This document shows, in pieces, positions 7,152 through 15,976 of a stretch of DNA of 30,652 nt (position 1 is its first letter; the number at the start of each line of letters is the position of its first letter). Position numbers and translations under genes: made by a program. The stretch covers positions 1-30,652 of the forward strand of contig CAJUTR010000030.1 of NCBI GenBank assembly GCA_910589665.1. The letters run 5' to 3'. The notes beneath the pieces are model-generated. The model was not told the origin of the DNA and made no database searches. It saw only the letters and a program-made list of their open reading frames with translations. The DNA comes from an uncultured Eubacterium sp. GTDB lineage: Bacteria; Bacillota; Clostridia; Lachnospirales; Lachnospiraceae.

Positions 7152-7192
7152 AATAATCATATAGTCAAACGGGATTTGACTATATGATTATT
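7152..7192. terminator. Shared hairpin between convergent agrBD and agrCA
   Basis: An 18-bp perfect inverted repeat (7152-7169 with 7175-7192) encloses a 5-base loop. The plus strand then reads TTTGAATTTC. The kinase stop codon (7180-7182) lies inside the right arm. It probably ends both convergent transcripts, though the T-tracts are short. Confidence 0.75.
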
Positions 7193-8418
7193 TGAATTTC
7201 AAAAACTCTCCTTCCTTCCTTATCTACACTACTTGCATTAAGGTCTCCATGATGTTTATGCACCAACTGTTTTACATTATATAATCCTATTCCTCTCCCT
7301 TCGCTTTTCGTACTATATCCCATTTCAAAAAATTTGTTGATTTCACTGAATTTTATTTTTTCAAATGTATTAGTGATTCGTACAGAAATCCGATTTTTCT
7401 CAACTAACTCAATCGCAAGCCAAATTTTCTTCTCCCCATCATAATTGTCAAGTGCCTCAATCGCATTATCGAAAAGCGTTCCAATTATATCTACCCACAT
7501 CACATCTGAAATCCGGCTTCCTGCCATGCTGCACGAAAAAGTAGTTTCCATTTGAATACCACGTTCGACCGCTTCGTTTATTTTTTCATAAATCAAAGCA
7601 ATAATAGAAGGCTCTTCAAGTGTAATAGCATCATTGGGCAATTCATAATCCATAATTTTTGACAAATATTCTTTTTGCTTTTCTACCAGTTCATCGTAAG
7701 TATCATAGATTCGAAACATGCTATAAGCAGCATTTATCTGATTTTTAATTTTATGCTGTCGCCGTCTTATTTGAGTCAAAACATCCTTATATGCCTCAAA
7801 ATACTGTTTGCGAACTCTTGCTTCTATCTTATACTCCTCAATTTTCATAATTAGCATCCACATAACTAAAATGCAAAGAGCAATATAGATATAATCACTT
7901 GCATCCAATTTCGAAAGTATTCTTATGATCGCTACAGGTGCAAAAATCATCAAACTTAAGATACACGTAACAACATATGTAAAATCCCACTTTTCTAAAA
8001 CATCCAACACTTTTCCTATTCGAAAATTTAATAATATCAAAGAAAGGATTAACGTAATACTTGTTACTATTATGACATATATTCCGGTTTCTTTTGAATC
8101 TTCAATAAAAGCAACTCCAACAATATAAGCCACCAAAAATTCAACAATTCCTGCAAAAATAGAACTTAATACTGCTACGACTAAGGTATGTACAATATCC
8201 TCTTCGTATGCCAGTTTTAAATAAACACATAAAAGAATATAACTGACAAACGAAATCTGAACAGTAAAATTGAAATAAATACTCAATGTGAAGAGTATTG
8301 TATACACCGCCAGATAAATTAGTAGTTTCCATAAACTCGTTTTCCTGCGTTCTCTCTCTAACCCTGCTGCAATCACAGCGATAGACGAACACTCTAAAAC
8401 TGCACAAATATAATTCAT
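7180..8418 (-). CDS. agrC: AgrC-like GHKL sensor histidine kinase
   Basis: The likely receptor for the AgrD peptide, 412 residues. The N-terminal half has six or so membrane helices (about 5-20, 30-48, 54-70, 76-105, 112-131, 145-166 and 174-191). The phosphoacceptor region has His222 in RRRQHKIKNQINAA, typical of AgrC-like kinases. The ATPase domain shows the N-box LFDNAIEAL (Asn318) and the G-box GRGIGLYNVKQ (about 374-384), as in the HATPase_c_5/GHKL group. It starts at an ATGA overlap with the end of the response regulator gene, so they are co-translated. The gene is visibly A+T rich compared with mfd or malQ, which hints at separate ancestry for the island. Stop codon within a terminator stem. 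Confidence 0.93.
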   Translation of the reverse strand: MNYICAVLECSSIAVIAAGLERERRKTSLWKLLIYLAVYTILFTLSIYFNFTVQISFVSYILLCVYLKLAYEEDIVHTLVVAVLSSIFAGIVEFLVAYIVGVAFIEDSKETGIYVIIVTSITLILSLILLNFRIGKVLDVLEKWDFTYVVTCILSLMIFAPVAIIRILSKLDASDYIYIALCILVMWMLIMKIEEYKIEARVRKQYFEAYKDVLTQIRRRQHKIKNQINAAYSMFRIYDTYDELVEKQKEYLSKIMDYELPNDAITLEEPSIIALIYEKINEAVERGIQMETTFSCSMAGSRISDVMWVDIIGTLFDNAIEALDNYDGEKKIWLAIELVEKNRISVRITNTFEKIKFSEINKFFEMGYSTKSEGRGIGLYNVKQLVHKHHGDLNASSVDKEGRRVFEIQIII

Positions 8419-9164
8419 TTTTTATCAACTTCCCCATACTTCATTAGTTGTGTCCAAAACTGCTCCTTCATACGTTCCCCGATATTAAGCATTTGATCAA
8501 CACCACGCATTTTTATATACCGGTTCGTTAGGTCAACATATTCAATATAATCTGCATTGATAGCGACACCTTTTGAAGAAAAAATGAATTCCTGCGTTTG
8601 TATCTTGTCAACCACTTTTTTAAGAGATAGATTTGGAATGTCAACCAAATCATCTGTCGTATGAACATATAAAGTTTTTCTTGTACTTTCAAAATAAACG
8701 ATCTTTTTCGCATAAACGGGATATGTAACCCTGTCCTTCCTCAGAAAGATCAGCTCATCCTCACTCGGACGGCCCTCGATTTTGTTCAACGCCTCGCTGA
8801 CGACTTTTTGTACCCGCTTTTTAGAAATCGGCTTCTCAATATAGTCAAAGCAGTGTACGGTTCGCAGCAGATTTGCTTCGAGTCCGGCCAGCGTTGTGAT
8901 AAAAACGATTTCTGCTGTAGTATATTTGGAACTTTCCCGAATGCTTCGAGCAAATGCAATGCCCGAAAAATCGTTGGGTTGTTGTGGTTTCAGAACGATG
9001 TCAATGAGAAACAGATCAATTTTATTATCCATAGCGCATTGCAAGGCATTTGCCGGGTCGCCAAAATCGAAAATGACCAGATCAGACCCGCACTCCGCCA
9101 CCATGTTTACTAACGCCTTTCTGGAAGAAGGCAAATCTTCCAATATTAAAATTCGTTTCTTCAT
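8415..9164 (-). CDS. agrA: AgrA-like LytTR response regulator
   Basis: Two-domain regulator of 249 residues. The receiver domain (1-125) has the acidic pair Glu9/Asp10, the phosphoacceptor Asp55 in LFLIDIV, Thr90/91 in FITT and Lys111 in IEKPI. The LytTR DNA-binding domain spans about 145-245 (VYAKKIVYFES, SLKKVVDKI, FSSKGVAINADYIEYVD). GGAG lies upstream of the start. It overlaps the kinase gene by 4 bases and follows an XRE gene by 30 bases on the same strand. By analogy with staphylococcal AgrA it should be phosphorylated by the neighbouring kinase and activate agrBD; no binding repeats could be confirmed by eye. Confidence 0.93.
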   Translation of the reverse strand: MKKRILILEDLPSSRKALVNMVAECGSDLVIFDFGDPANALQCAMDNKIDLFLIDIVLKPQQPNDFSGIAFARSIRESSKYTTAEIVFITTLAGLEANLLRTVHCFDYIEKPISKKRVQKVVSEALNKIEGRPSEDELIFLRKDRVTYPVYAKKIVYFESTRKTLYVHTTDDLVDIPNLSLKKVVDKIQTQEFIFSSKGVAINADYIEYVDLTNRYIKMRGVDQMLNIGERMKEQFWTQLMKYGEVDKK

Positions 9165-9194
9165 ATGTTACTCCATTCGCCGGTTCAAGGCCAT

Positions 9195-9545
9195 TTAATC
9201 CGGGACCTCTCTTCCTTTTACTAAATCGGCAATATAATGCAGAATCTCAGACAGACGCTGATTATCGTCCTCTTTTGATAACTCACTTACCTTAAGAAAT
9301 TCCTCATCTGTCACAACTCCGCCAAACAGATAATTCATATCACAATTGTATTTGGTGGCTAAAATATAGGCATATTCTCCTGATAAACCCGTGGATCCAT
9401 TCTCGATCCGCATATAAGAATCCTTGACAATGCCAAATGCAGCGGCTATTTCTTCGGCTGATATTCCATTTTTCGTTCGAAAATGTTTCAACCGTCTCCC
9501 TACTTTTACATTAATATCCGTTCTTTTTCTTGTAGATTTTTTCAT
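9195..9545 (-). CDS. XRE-family regulator, first gene of the agrCA operon
   Basis: A 116-residue protein starting at ATG 9545 with AAAGGAG upstream; an upstream in-frame start near 9623 lacks a ribosome binding site and would add unrelated sequence. The helix-turn-helix lies at about 14-68 (RRLKHFRTKNGISAEEIAAA, then KDSYMRIENG). The C-terminal part is acidic and helical (ELSKEDDNQRLSEILHYI) and may mediate dimerisation. It is 30 bases before the response regulator gene, so it is probably co-transcribed with the two-component pair. A role in Agr control is inferred from position only. Confidence 0.85.
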   Translation of the reverse strand: MKKSTRKRTDINVKVGRRLKHFRTKNGISAEEIAAAFGIVKDSYMRIENGSTGLSGEYAYILATKYNCDMNYLFGGVVTDEEFLKVSELSKEDDNQRLSEILHYIADLVKGREVPD

Positions 9546-9669
9546 CGCAAAGTCAGCTCCTTTAGCTTTTCTTATATCATAACAAGAATTAAAGCTATTG
9601 AAACGGCCTTTATGTCCGCGCACGATGCAAAACGTCGGATTATGTCAAAATAATACGATTCTTGGTTGT

Positions 9670-10023
9670 TTATCGGTCGAAATCTTTTAAGCTGTTTTTT
9701 AATGCCTTTACTGTGTCTACGATGATCTTCGTCTCCGCATCGGTACATTCTTCCAGCAATCTAGCATACTCCTTTATCCTTGCCTGCTGTGATGTCATCC
9801 CTTCTAACGAATCACACAACAATATATCTACGGATACATGTAACGCATTCGCGATCCGAACCAAAACTTCAGCGCTTGCATGAGAGTTCGCACTCTCAAT
9901 ATTATTGATATGGGATTTTGAAACACCAGCGATTTCACTCAATTTCTCAGCCGAATATCCCTTTTCCTTCCGGTACTGCTTCACTTTTTCGCCAAGAGCA
10001 CCTATATCTAACTTCTTTTCCAT
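9670..10023 (-). CDS. XRE-family regulator (SinR/Rgg-like helix-turn-helix)
   Basis: The protein is 117 residues, with TAGGAGGG seven bases before the start. Residues about 8-65 form a canonical Cro/CI helix-turn-helix (VKQYRKEKGYSAEKLSEIAG, VSKSHINNIES). A helical tail follows (QARIKEYARLLEECTDAET). The N-terminal domain is closer to the textbook XRE pattern than the other two in this region. A 411-bp stretch upstream holds no gene. It is separated by 124 bp from the XRE-agrA-agrC operon and has the same direction, so it may be a separate unit. Confidence 0.87.
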   Translation of the reverse strand: MEKKLDIGALGEKVKQYRKEKGYSAEKLSEIAGVSKSHINNIESANSHASAEVLVRIANALHVSVDILLCDSLEGMTSQQARIKEYARLLEECTDAETKIIVDTVKALKNSLKDFDR

Positions 10024-10434
10024 ATGTCCCTCCTATAAAATGGTATATACTTATACTACTATACAAGGAATTTCCCTCAAATACTTCATATAAGGTTTTA
10101 CCCTTCTATAGGGATTTTATACATATAGTGCTGGTTTCCTTAATCTTACCACATTTTAGCTTTTCTTGGAAGAGAAATTTATATCATTTTTATCATATTC
10201 TTAAAAATTTTTTATAAAAATAACAAAAGATCAGCGCTTATGTATCATATATGATAACATAGAGTTGAAAATTAAGGAAGGAAAATCCGACAATGCGGCT
10301 TAAATAAAGAAAAAATGGGATGATCATTTTAGTATGGAGATAGAACTATAAAGGGGGCTGAGGGGAGAAAACGAGCATTTCAGCATATCTCCCACCCAAA
10401 CATCAGATAACGTATCCAGTTTTTTGTCAGGATG
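10024..10434. other. Gene-free A+T-rich region between an XRE gene and spmB
   Basis: I found no supported coding sequence. Near the XRE start are three TATAC-type repeats (about 10043-10062), which could be its promoter or operator. A perfect 14-bp palindrome TATCATATATGATA lies at 10243-10256. A sequence GGAAGG followed by ATG at about 10292 gives only four codons. The region also contains the 3' end signals expected for spmB, but no clear terminator. Confidence 0.5.
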
Positions 10435-10953
10435 TCACAAAACAAGCATTACAGACGCAATCATTCCCGCCACGGTAGCAAATAGTGCCCCCGTCAGTGT
10501 ATACCTCGTTTTTGTTACCTTTGCCGTCATAAAGTAAACGCTCATCGTATAGAAAATCGTCTCCGAACAGCTCATCAAAACCGAAGCTAACACTCCCAGA
10601 CTGCTGTCTGGGCCAAACTGCTTATACACATCCAGCAATAGGCTGGTCGCTGCGGAGGAAGAAAACATTTTTACCGTGACGAGAGGGACAAGTTCCGACG
10701 GAAACCCAAACACAGCTGTGACCGGTTTCAGCACATTTGCCAAATAATCCAGACTACCAGACTCGCGCAGAACACCGATGGCAATCATGAGTCCGATCAG
10801 AGTGGGCATGATCTTGTACACAGTTCGAAAACCATCCACCGCCCCTTCGATAAAAGCATCAAAAATATCCACTTTACTCAGCAGGCCATATCCCGCCACC
10901 AAAAGAAGTACAAACGGAATCATACTGTCCGATAAATAGTATAAAAACCTCAT
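10435..10953 (-). CDS. spmB: Spore maturation protein B
   Basis: A 172-residue integral membrane protein of the nucleoside-recognition (Gate) family. In Bacillus subtilis SpmA and SpmB act together in dehydrating the spore core. Seen here: several membrane helices, the conserved GFPSELVPLVTVKMFSSSAA region and a final YTLTGALFATVAGM segment, with the usual length. AAAGGGTG lies upstream. It starts 6 bases after spmA, as in other firmicutes, so the two form one operon. Its presence marks the host as a spore former or a recent descendant of one. Confidence 0.93.
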   Translation of the reverse strand: MRFLYYLSDSMIPFVLLLVAGYGLLSKVDIFDAFIEGAVDGFRTVYKIMPTLIGLMIAIGVLRESGSLDYLANVLKPVTAVFGFPSELVPLVTVKMFSSSAATSLLLDVYKQFGPDSSLGVLASVLMSCSETIFYTMSVYFMTAKVTKTRYTLTGALFATVAGMIASVMLVL

Positions 10954-10959
10954 CCGTTA

Positions 10960-11544
10960 TCACCCTTTCCTGCTAAATTTTCTCGCCAGCACAGCAAACA
11001 AAACGCCCGCCGCCGTAGAAATAAATGTTGCTACAAGTCCCATACCGATGATCGCGGTCGGGGATACCGAACCGTACTGGCTGCGGTATGCAATGATATT
11101 GACCGGAATCAACTGCAGGGAAGAAATATTGATGATCAGAAACGTGCACATGTCGGCGCTCGCTATGTGGCTTCCCTTATTTAATTCTTTCATCTGTTCC
11201 ATCGCCTTTAGCCCATAAGGAGTCGCTGCCCATCCGAGGCCCAGCACGTTAGCGATCATATTCGCCGCAATATACTCATTCGCGGCATGTTCTTCCGGAA
11301 CCCCCGGGAACAAAAAACGCAAGGCCGGTCTCAGCGCCCTTGTCATAGCATCGATCAAACCAGCCTTTTTCGCTATATTCATAATTCCCGTCCACATCGA
11401 CATCACACCCAGCATAGCAATACAGAGGGACACTGCCTCTTTAGACGAATCTATGGCCGCTGTCCCAGCTGCCCCGATCTTTCCTGTAAAAGCCGCCACG
11501 ACAATACCCGCCAGCAGCATAAGTCCCCAAAGTTTATTCAGCAT
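10960..11544 (-). CDS. spmA: Spore maturation protein A
   Basis: The protein is 194 residues, all membrane helices and short loops, and it is the partner of SpmB. Recognisable family stretches are MLGVMSMWTGIMNIAKKAGL, FPGVPEEHAANEYIAANMIA and NVLGLGWAATPYGLKAM. AAAAGGATCG lies upstream of the start. The 143-bp gap to the divergent glycosyltransferase gene should hold both promoters. Expression during sporulation is expected from family knowledge; I could not identify a sporulation sigma-factor site with confidence. Confidence 0.93.
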   Translation of the reverse strand: MLNKLWGLMLLAGIVVAAFTGKIGAAGTAAIDSSKEAVSLCIAMLGVMSMWTGIMNIAKKAGLIDAMTRALRPALRFLFPGVPEEHAANEYIAANMIANVLGLGWAATPYGLKAMEQMKELNKGSHIASADMCTFLIINISSLQLIPVNIIAYRSQYGSVSPTAIIGMGLVATFISTAAGVLFAVLARKFSRKG

Positions 11545-11687
11545 ATTCTCACGATCCTTTTTTAGCAGTGTATGAACCGAACTGGAAGAATATGAAGAAA
11601 ACCTATTAAAACTTGAAAAAGCATGTAAAATAATGCAAAATGGGTTATGATTCGTATTTATTTCAGAAAGGATTGGGGATAATAGTA

Positions 11688-13178
11688 ATGAAGGAACTGA
11701 AAAAATATCAGAAAATAGCTCTCATCACGCTATGCACACTGGCGTCTGTCAGTTTTTTATACGTTTACTACCATATCTGTAACGACAGTTATGATTTTAA
11801 CATGTTTTTGCGCACGCTTTTTACCGTGGCCATCAGTTTTACCGCATATTTCTTTATCACGAAATTTCATGCGTTCTTTGAAAAACATTATATCAAGATC
11901 GTGGCAGCATTTTTAGGGATCATGCTCATACTACAAATCATATTTGGTTATTTTCTGGAGATCACACCACAGTGGGATTTTGAAAATATTTATAAAGGCG
12001 CGATCAGCTGGGCGGAAACCGGAACATTTCCAAACCCGAGCGATTACTTTTTTTATTTTCCAAATAATCTAGGCGGCATGTGGGGGCTTTCCATCATTTT
12101 TCGGATTGCCGGCCTCTTTCAGATCCAGAATTATTCGATGGCCGCCACCGTTGTAAATGCCCTGCTGAATGTCACAATGATGCTGCTCTGCTTTTGCATC
12201 TGCCGCAAACTGGCTTCCCTAAAAACGGCTATTTTCGTACTGTTCATTTTTATGGTAAGCCTGCCTTCTTATTTTGGAGCCGCTGTATTTTACACGGATG
12301 TTTTGACGATGATCTTCCCCGTCCTGTTTTATTATCTGTACCTGAAGCTGCGGGAGACAGAAGACCGGAAATGGCAGATCCTCTATCTTATTCTAATGGG
12401 ACTGACCGCTTGGATTGGCATGACCATTAAGTTTACCGTCGTCATCATCGCGATCGCCATTGCCATCGAACTGGTCATCCGCCTCGAATTTAAACAGCTT
12501 CTCTTTGGTGCCCTCGTGATCGCGGCCATTTACATGATCTGTAATGCCTGCTTTTATCACATGATCTATTCGGATCATTTGGATCAGGAGATGTGTGAAA
12601 ATATGAAACTTCCACCGATCCACTGGGTGATGATGGGGTTACAGGGAGATGCCGATTACAGCGCCGACGACATAGCCTTTTCGAATGGTTTTGAGACACC
12701 TAAAGACCGCAATCCCGCTATTCTCGAGGAGATCAAACAGCGGATCTCCAATTACGGCGCATCTGGTCTGAAAGAACTAGCAACGAGAAAGGCAGTCAAA
12801 TGTTTTTCCGATGGCACATATGAATTAACAGCCTTCTTTTATCACGGCATGGCAAGGGAAACGGGACTTAATGATTATGTAACGGCAGATGGTGAACACT
12901 TTGAAACGTATCAGAGATTTTGCTCCGGCGTTTATCTCGGTTTTCTCTTTCTTATGATCATGGGCGGTTTCAGTAATATTTACCGCTATAAAAAAGGCGA
13001 TGCCTCCGCTCTTTCATACTTCACACCGCTTTTGTCCGTGTTTGGGCTTCTGCTCTTTTTGGTCATGTGGGAGGCACACGCGCGATACATCACAAATTAC
13101 ATTCCGCTCATATATATTAGTGCGGCAGTCGGCATGGAATATTTGTCTAACATACGTATTAAGCTCTTTCTTAAATAA
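11688..13178 (+). CDS. Polytopic GT-C-type glycosyltransferase-like membrane protein
   Basis: A 496-residue protein from ATG 11688, preceded by GGGGAT; an in-frame ATG at 11640 lacks a ribosome binding site. About ten to twelve membrane helices are visible. The first long outer loop carries TPQWDFENIYKGA, with Asp97 and Glu99 resembling the acidic motif of GT-C enzymes such as PMT/ArnT-type transferases, and then SDYFFYFPNNLGGM. GT-C enzymes move a sugar from a polyprenyl phosphate to an acceptor outside the membrane. It is followed by a second polytopic protein and a polyprenyl-phosphate glycosyltransferase, which would supply the donor. The exact family was not recognised and the acceptor is unknown. 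Confidence 0.75.
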   Translation: MKELKKYQKIALITLCTLASVSFLYVYYHICNDSYDFNMFLRTLFTVAISFTAYFFITKFHAFFEKHYIKIVAAFLGIMLILQIIFGYFLEITPQWDFENIYKGAISWAETGTFPNPSDYFFYFPNNLGGMWGLSIIFRIAGLFQIQNYSMAATVVNALLNVTMMLLCFCICRKLASLKTAIFVLFIFMVSLPSYFGAAVFYTDVLTMIFPVLFYYLYLKLRETEDRKWQILYLILMGLTAWIGMTIKFTVVIIAIAIAIELVIRLEFKQLLFGALVIAAIYMICNACFYHMIYSDHLDQEMCENMKLPPIHWVMMGLQGDADYSADDIAFSNGFETPKDRNPAILEEIKQRISNYGASGLKELATRKAVKCFSDGTYELTAFFYHGMARETGLNDYVTADGEHFETYQRFCSGVYLGFLFLMIMGGFSNIYRYKKGDASALSYFTPLLSVFGLLLFLVMWEAHARYITNYIPLIYISAAVGMEYLSNIRIKLFLK

Positions 13179-13232
13179 GAGAACGATAAAATAACAAAAA
13201 GGGATACACACCTTGTAGAAATGGGGGATATC

Positions 13233-15035
13233 ATGAAAATTTCATTAAAAATCCAAGGAGTCCGGGGAAAAGTTATATGGGTTTGCCTTGTCCTTTTTTC
13301 CTTTTTGGGCGCGTGCGCGGCAGGGTATATCCTGCGCGGAGAAGCTCTGAATAACGGAGTCGGCATGTGCACGATCTGCGGCTTACTGATCTATGCCGGC
13401 ATGAGGCTGTTTTTCCAAAAAGAGGTCTGCACGATTCCTGTTTTGGATCTTGTCTTCGGATGCCTGGCCGCTCTTGCTCTGTGCATCGGCCGAACGGTCT
13501 ACGACAGGCACGGCCTGGAAATCATCGGGGAGCATCCGTTTTTTGCGCTCGCCGTCCTGCTCGGAGCCATACTGCTCATAACGGTTCTTTTCTCCTGTAT
13601 CCGACTGTTACAGCCCTTTTGCGCAAGGTGGCTCAGAGAAAAGAAAACGGGGAAATGGGCACATCTTCTGGACGAGAAAAAGGAGCGCATCCGCTGGGCC
13701 GTGGCCGGAGGCATTTTGGTCGTTGTCTATCTGCTCTGCTACCTGTCCTATTATCCCGGCATATTTGGCTATGACGCCATCAATCAGACGTATCAGGTAC
13801 TGGAGATCATCGACTGGAACAACCACCATACCGTGATCCACACGTTCTTATGGAAATTGTGTTTGGCGGCCGGAGGCCAGGTTCCCGAACAGGGCATGAT
13901 GATCTACACGTTTGCGCAGTTACTGCTCGTGGTCGGCTGTTACCTGTATACGATACACTGGATGCGCCGCCGGAAATACCCGAGATTACTCATAACGATT
14001 ACGTATTTATACTACCTTCTCGTTCCGACGCTGCACGTTTTTTCCATTATCATGACAAAAGATATCCTCTTTTCGTGCTGTCTTTTAAATTATATTTTAT
14101 CGGTTGCCGATCTTCACGGAACAAAAAGCGGGAGCAGTTTTATCCGCTGCTGCCTGTGGGGAAGCCTGGCCGCGCTGCTACGGAATAACATGATGATGGC
14201 CGCTATGGTCATGCTGCTCGTGGCCGTCTGCATCCGAAAATGGGATGAAGGGCGCATGGTCTGGAAGCAGTTTTTCGTCGTCGCACTGGTCGGATTAGCT
14301 GTATTAAAAGGAGTCTATCCGGCGATCGGCGTCGTACAGGACGACAGCGTAAATGAATCCCTGTCCGTGCCATTCTCGCAGCTCGCCTATGTGTACCATA
14401 ACAGCAAGGAAACACTTTCAGAGGGCGAGATCCGGCAGATCGAATCTTATCTGCCTAGCGTGGGATATTATAATCCCCGGTTTGCTGACACGATCAAATA
14501 CGATTTTAACAGGGATCTCTACCAGCAGTCCTCCTCCAAGTTCTGGAGCCTGTACCTGAATATCGGTCTCCATCATGTCGAAGATTACCTTACTGCCTTT
14601 TTCGATCTGAACATCCCGTACTGGTATCCCCTCGCGGCATTTCCAGATCCGTATTCCGGCCGGGAATATATCGAAACAGGAATTGCTGAAATGGACGACC
14701 TGCCGCTCACCCTGGACAGTAAGCTGCCGGCGCTGCACGATTATTATGAATCGTTCGCAGACTTTGAGAATACGTTTATGAGAATACCAGTCTGCTACCT
14801 GTATTTTTCCCTGAGTTTTCCGGCTCTCAGCCTTTCTGTGGGCGCGTATCTGGCAATCTTAAACCGCCGGAAGGCCGCGTTATATCTCTATTTGATCCTG
14901 GGATTGTTTCTGGCTACCTACCTTTTGGGGCCGGTGTCCAATTTCCGCTATATTTATGTATTTTATCTGGCGTTTCCCGTATACTTCTTCGAGTTTACGA
15001 GAGAGCCTGAGAAGGAGAGATTATGGACAAAATAG
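13233..15035 (+). CDS. DUF6020-like polytopic membrane protein, probable glycosyltransferase
   Basis: The protein is 600 residues from ATG 13233, which has GGGGGA five bases upstream; ATG 13221 is weaker. It has many membrane helices and a signature stretch LSYYPGIFGYDAINQTYQ (around 171-188, Asp181) followed by WNNHHTVIHTFL (196-206). This pattern is typical of proteins annotated as DUF6020, believed to be GT-C-like. A long outer-loop part (about 360-520) includes a Tyr-rich stretch. The last 13 bases overlap the following glycosyltransferase gene. Proposed role: transfer of a lipid-linked sugar to a cell-surface acceptor, working with its neighbours. Function inferred from context. Confidence 0.78.
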   Translation: MKISLKIQGVRGKVIWVCLVLFSFLGACAAGYILRGEALNNGVGMCTICGLLIYAGMRLFFQKEVCTIPVLDLVFGCLAALALCIGRTVYDRHGLEIIGEHPFFALAVLLGAILLITVLFSCIRLLQPFCARWLREKKTGKWAHLLDEKKERIRWAVAGGILVVVYLLCYLSYYPGIFGYDAINQTYQVLEIIDWNNHHTVIHTFLWKLCLAAGGQVPEQGMMIYTFAQLLLVVGCYLYTIHWMRRRKYPRLLITITYLYYLLVPTLHVFSIIMTKDILFSCCLLNYILSVADLHGTKSGSSFIRCCLWGSLAALLRNNMMMAAMVMLLVAVCIRKWDEGRMVWKQFFVVALVGLAVLKGVYPAIGVVQDDSVNESLSVPFSQLAYVYHNSKETLSEGEIRQIESYLPSVGYYNPRFADTIKYDFNRDLYQQSSSKFWSLYLNIGLHHVEDYLTAFFDLNIPYWYPLAAFPDPYSGREYIETGIAEMDDLPLTLDSKLPALHDYYESFADFENTFMRIPVCYLYFSLSFPALSLSVGAYLAILNRRKAALYLYLILGLFLATYLLGPVSNFRYIYVFYLAFPVYFFEFTREPEKERLWTK

Positions 15036-15976
15036 CCGTACTGATTCCCTGTTATAATGAAGCAGCTACGATCAAAAAAGTAGTTACCGATTTCAAACAA
15101 GCGTTACCCGAAGCTGTCATCTATGTGTATGACAATAATTCTACAGATGATACGGTTAAACTCGCAGAGGAAGCCGGCGCCGTGATCCGCCACGAGTACA
15201 AACAGGGGAAAGGTAACGTCATCCGTCGGATGTTCCGGGAAATTGATGCCGAAGTGTATGTCATGGCCGACGGCGACGACACGTACCCCGCAGATATGGC
15301 ACCGGCACTGATCGCCCCGGTATTAGAGCGGCAGGCCGATATGGTCGTGGGAGATCGTCTTTCGAGCACTTATTTTTCTGAAAATAAGCGGCGTTTCCAC
15401 AACTTCGGGAACGACCTGGTGCAAAAATGTGTCAACTGGATCTTTCATTCATCAATACAGGATATTATGACCGGTTACCGCGCTTTCAGCTACCAGTTTG
15501 TAAAAACTTATCCCGTCACTTCGAAGGGATTTGAAATCGAGACCGAGATGAGCATTCACGCAGTCGAGAGGAACATGCAGATGGAAAATGTCGTCATCAC
15601 ATACCGCGACCGCCCGGACGGGAGCGAGTCCAAACTAAATACATGCTCCGATGGCGCCAAAGTCCTGATGACGATCCTTAGCCTGTACAAAAATTATAAA
15701 CCGTTTCAGTTTTTCGGGAGCATCGCGCTCGTACTCGCTTTGCTTAGTATGGGATTTTTTATTCCCGTATTTTTGGATTACCTGAAAGTAGGCCTCGTCG
15801 AAAAATTCCCGACACTGTTCACATGCGGGTTCGTCTTTATTATGGCAATGCTCCTGTTTTCGGTCGGTCTTATCCTTCAGACCCTGCGCCAGCGCGACCG
15901 GCAGGATTTTGAATTTAAGATGGTCATGGTAGAGAATATGAAAAATCGGACAAAACAGGCAGAACAGGCGGATTAA
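15023..15976 (+). CDS. Polyprenyl-phosphate glycosyltransferase (GT2, GtrB/DPM1-like)
   Basis: Charges a polyprenyl phosphate with a sugar from a nucleotide donor at the inner membrane face. It has 317 residues. The GT2 domain, about 4-225, opens with VLIPCYNEA, has the metal-binding DGDD motif (83-86) in MADGDDTYPAD, and DIMTGYRAFS further on. Two membrane helices (about 232-258 and 267-293) follow, as in GtrB-like proteins, and the tail is charged. AAGGAGAG lies before the start, inside the end of the upstream gene. The pairing of one GtrB-like enzyme with two GT-C proteins suggests a dedicated surface-glycosylation unit. Its TAA overlaps the stop of the convergent ywmB-like gene in the tetranucleotide TTAA. 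Confidence 0.92.
   Translation: MDKIAVLIPCYNEAATIKKVVTDFKQALPEAVIYVYDNNSTDDTVKLAEEAGAVIRHEYKQGKGNVIRRMFREIDAEVYVMADGDDTYPADMAPALIAPVLERQADMVVGDRLSSTYFSENKRRFHNFGNDLVQKCVNWIFHSSIQDIMTGYRAFSYQFVKTYPVTSKGFEIETEMSIHAVERNMQMENVVITYRDRPDGSESKLNTCSDGAKVLMTILSLYKNYKPFQFFGSIALVLALLSMGFFIPVFLDYLKVGLVEKFPTLFTCGFVFIMAMLLFSVGLILQTLRQRDRQDFEFKMVMVENMKNRTKQAEQAD

Noticed and set aside
11613..11641. TTGAAA-17-CAAAAT as promoter of the first GT-C gene
   Set aside because: The -10 matches only 4 of 6 positions; too weak to list as a feature.
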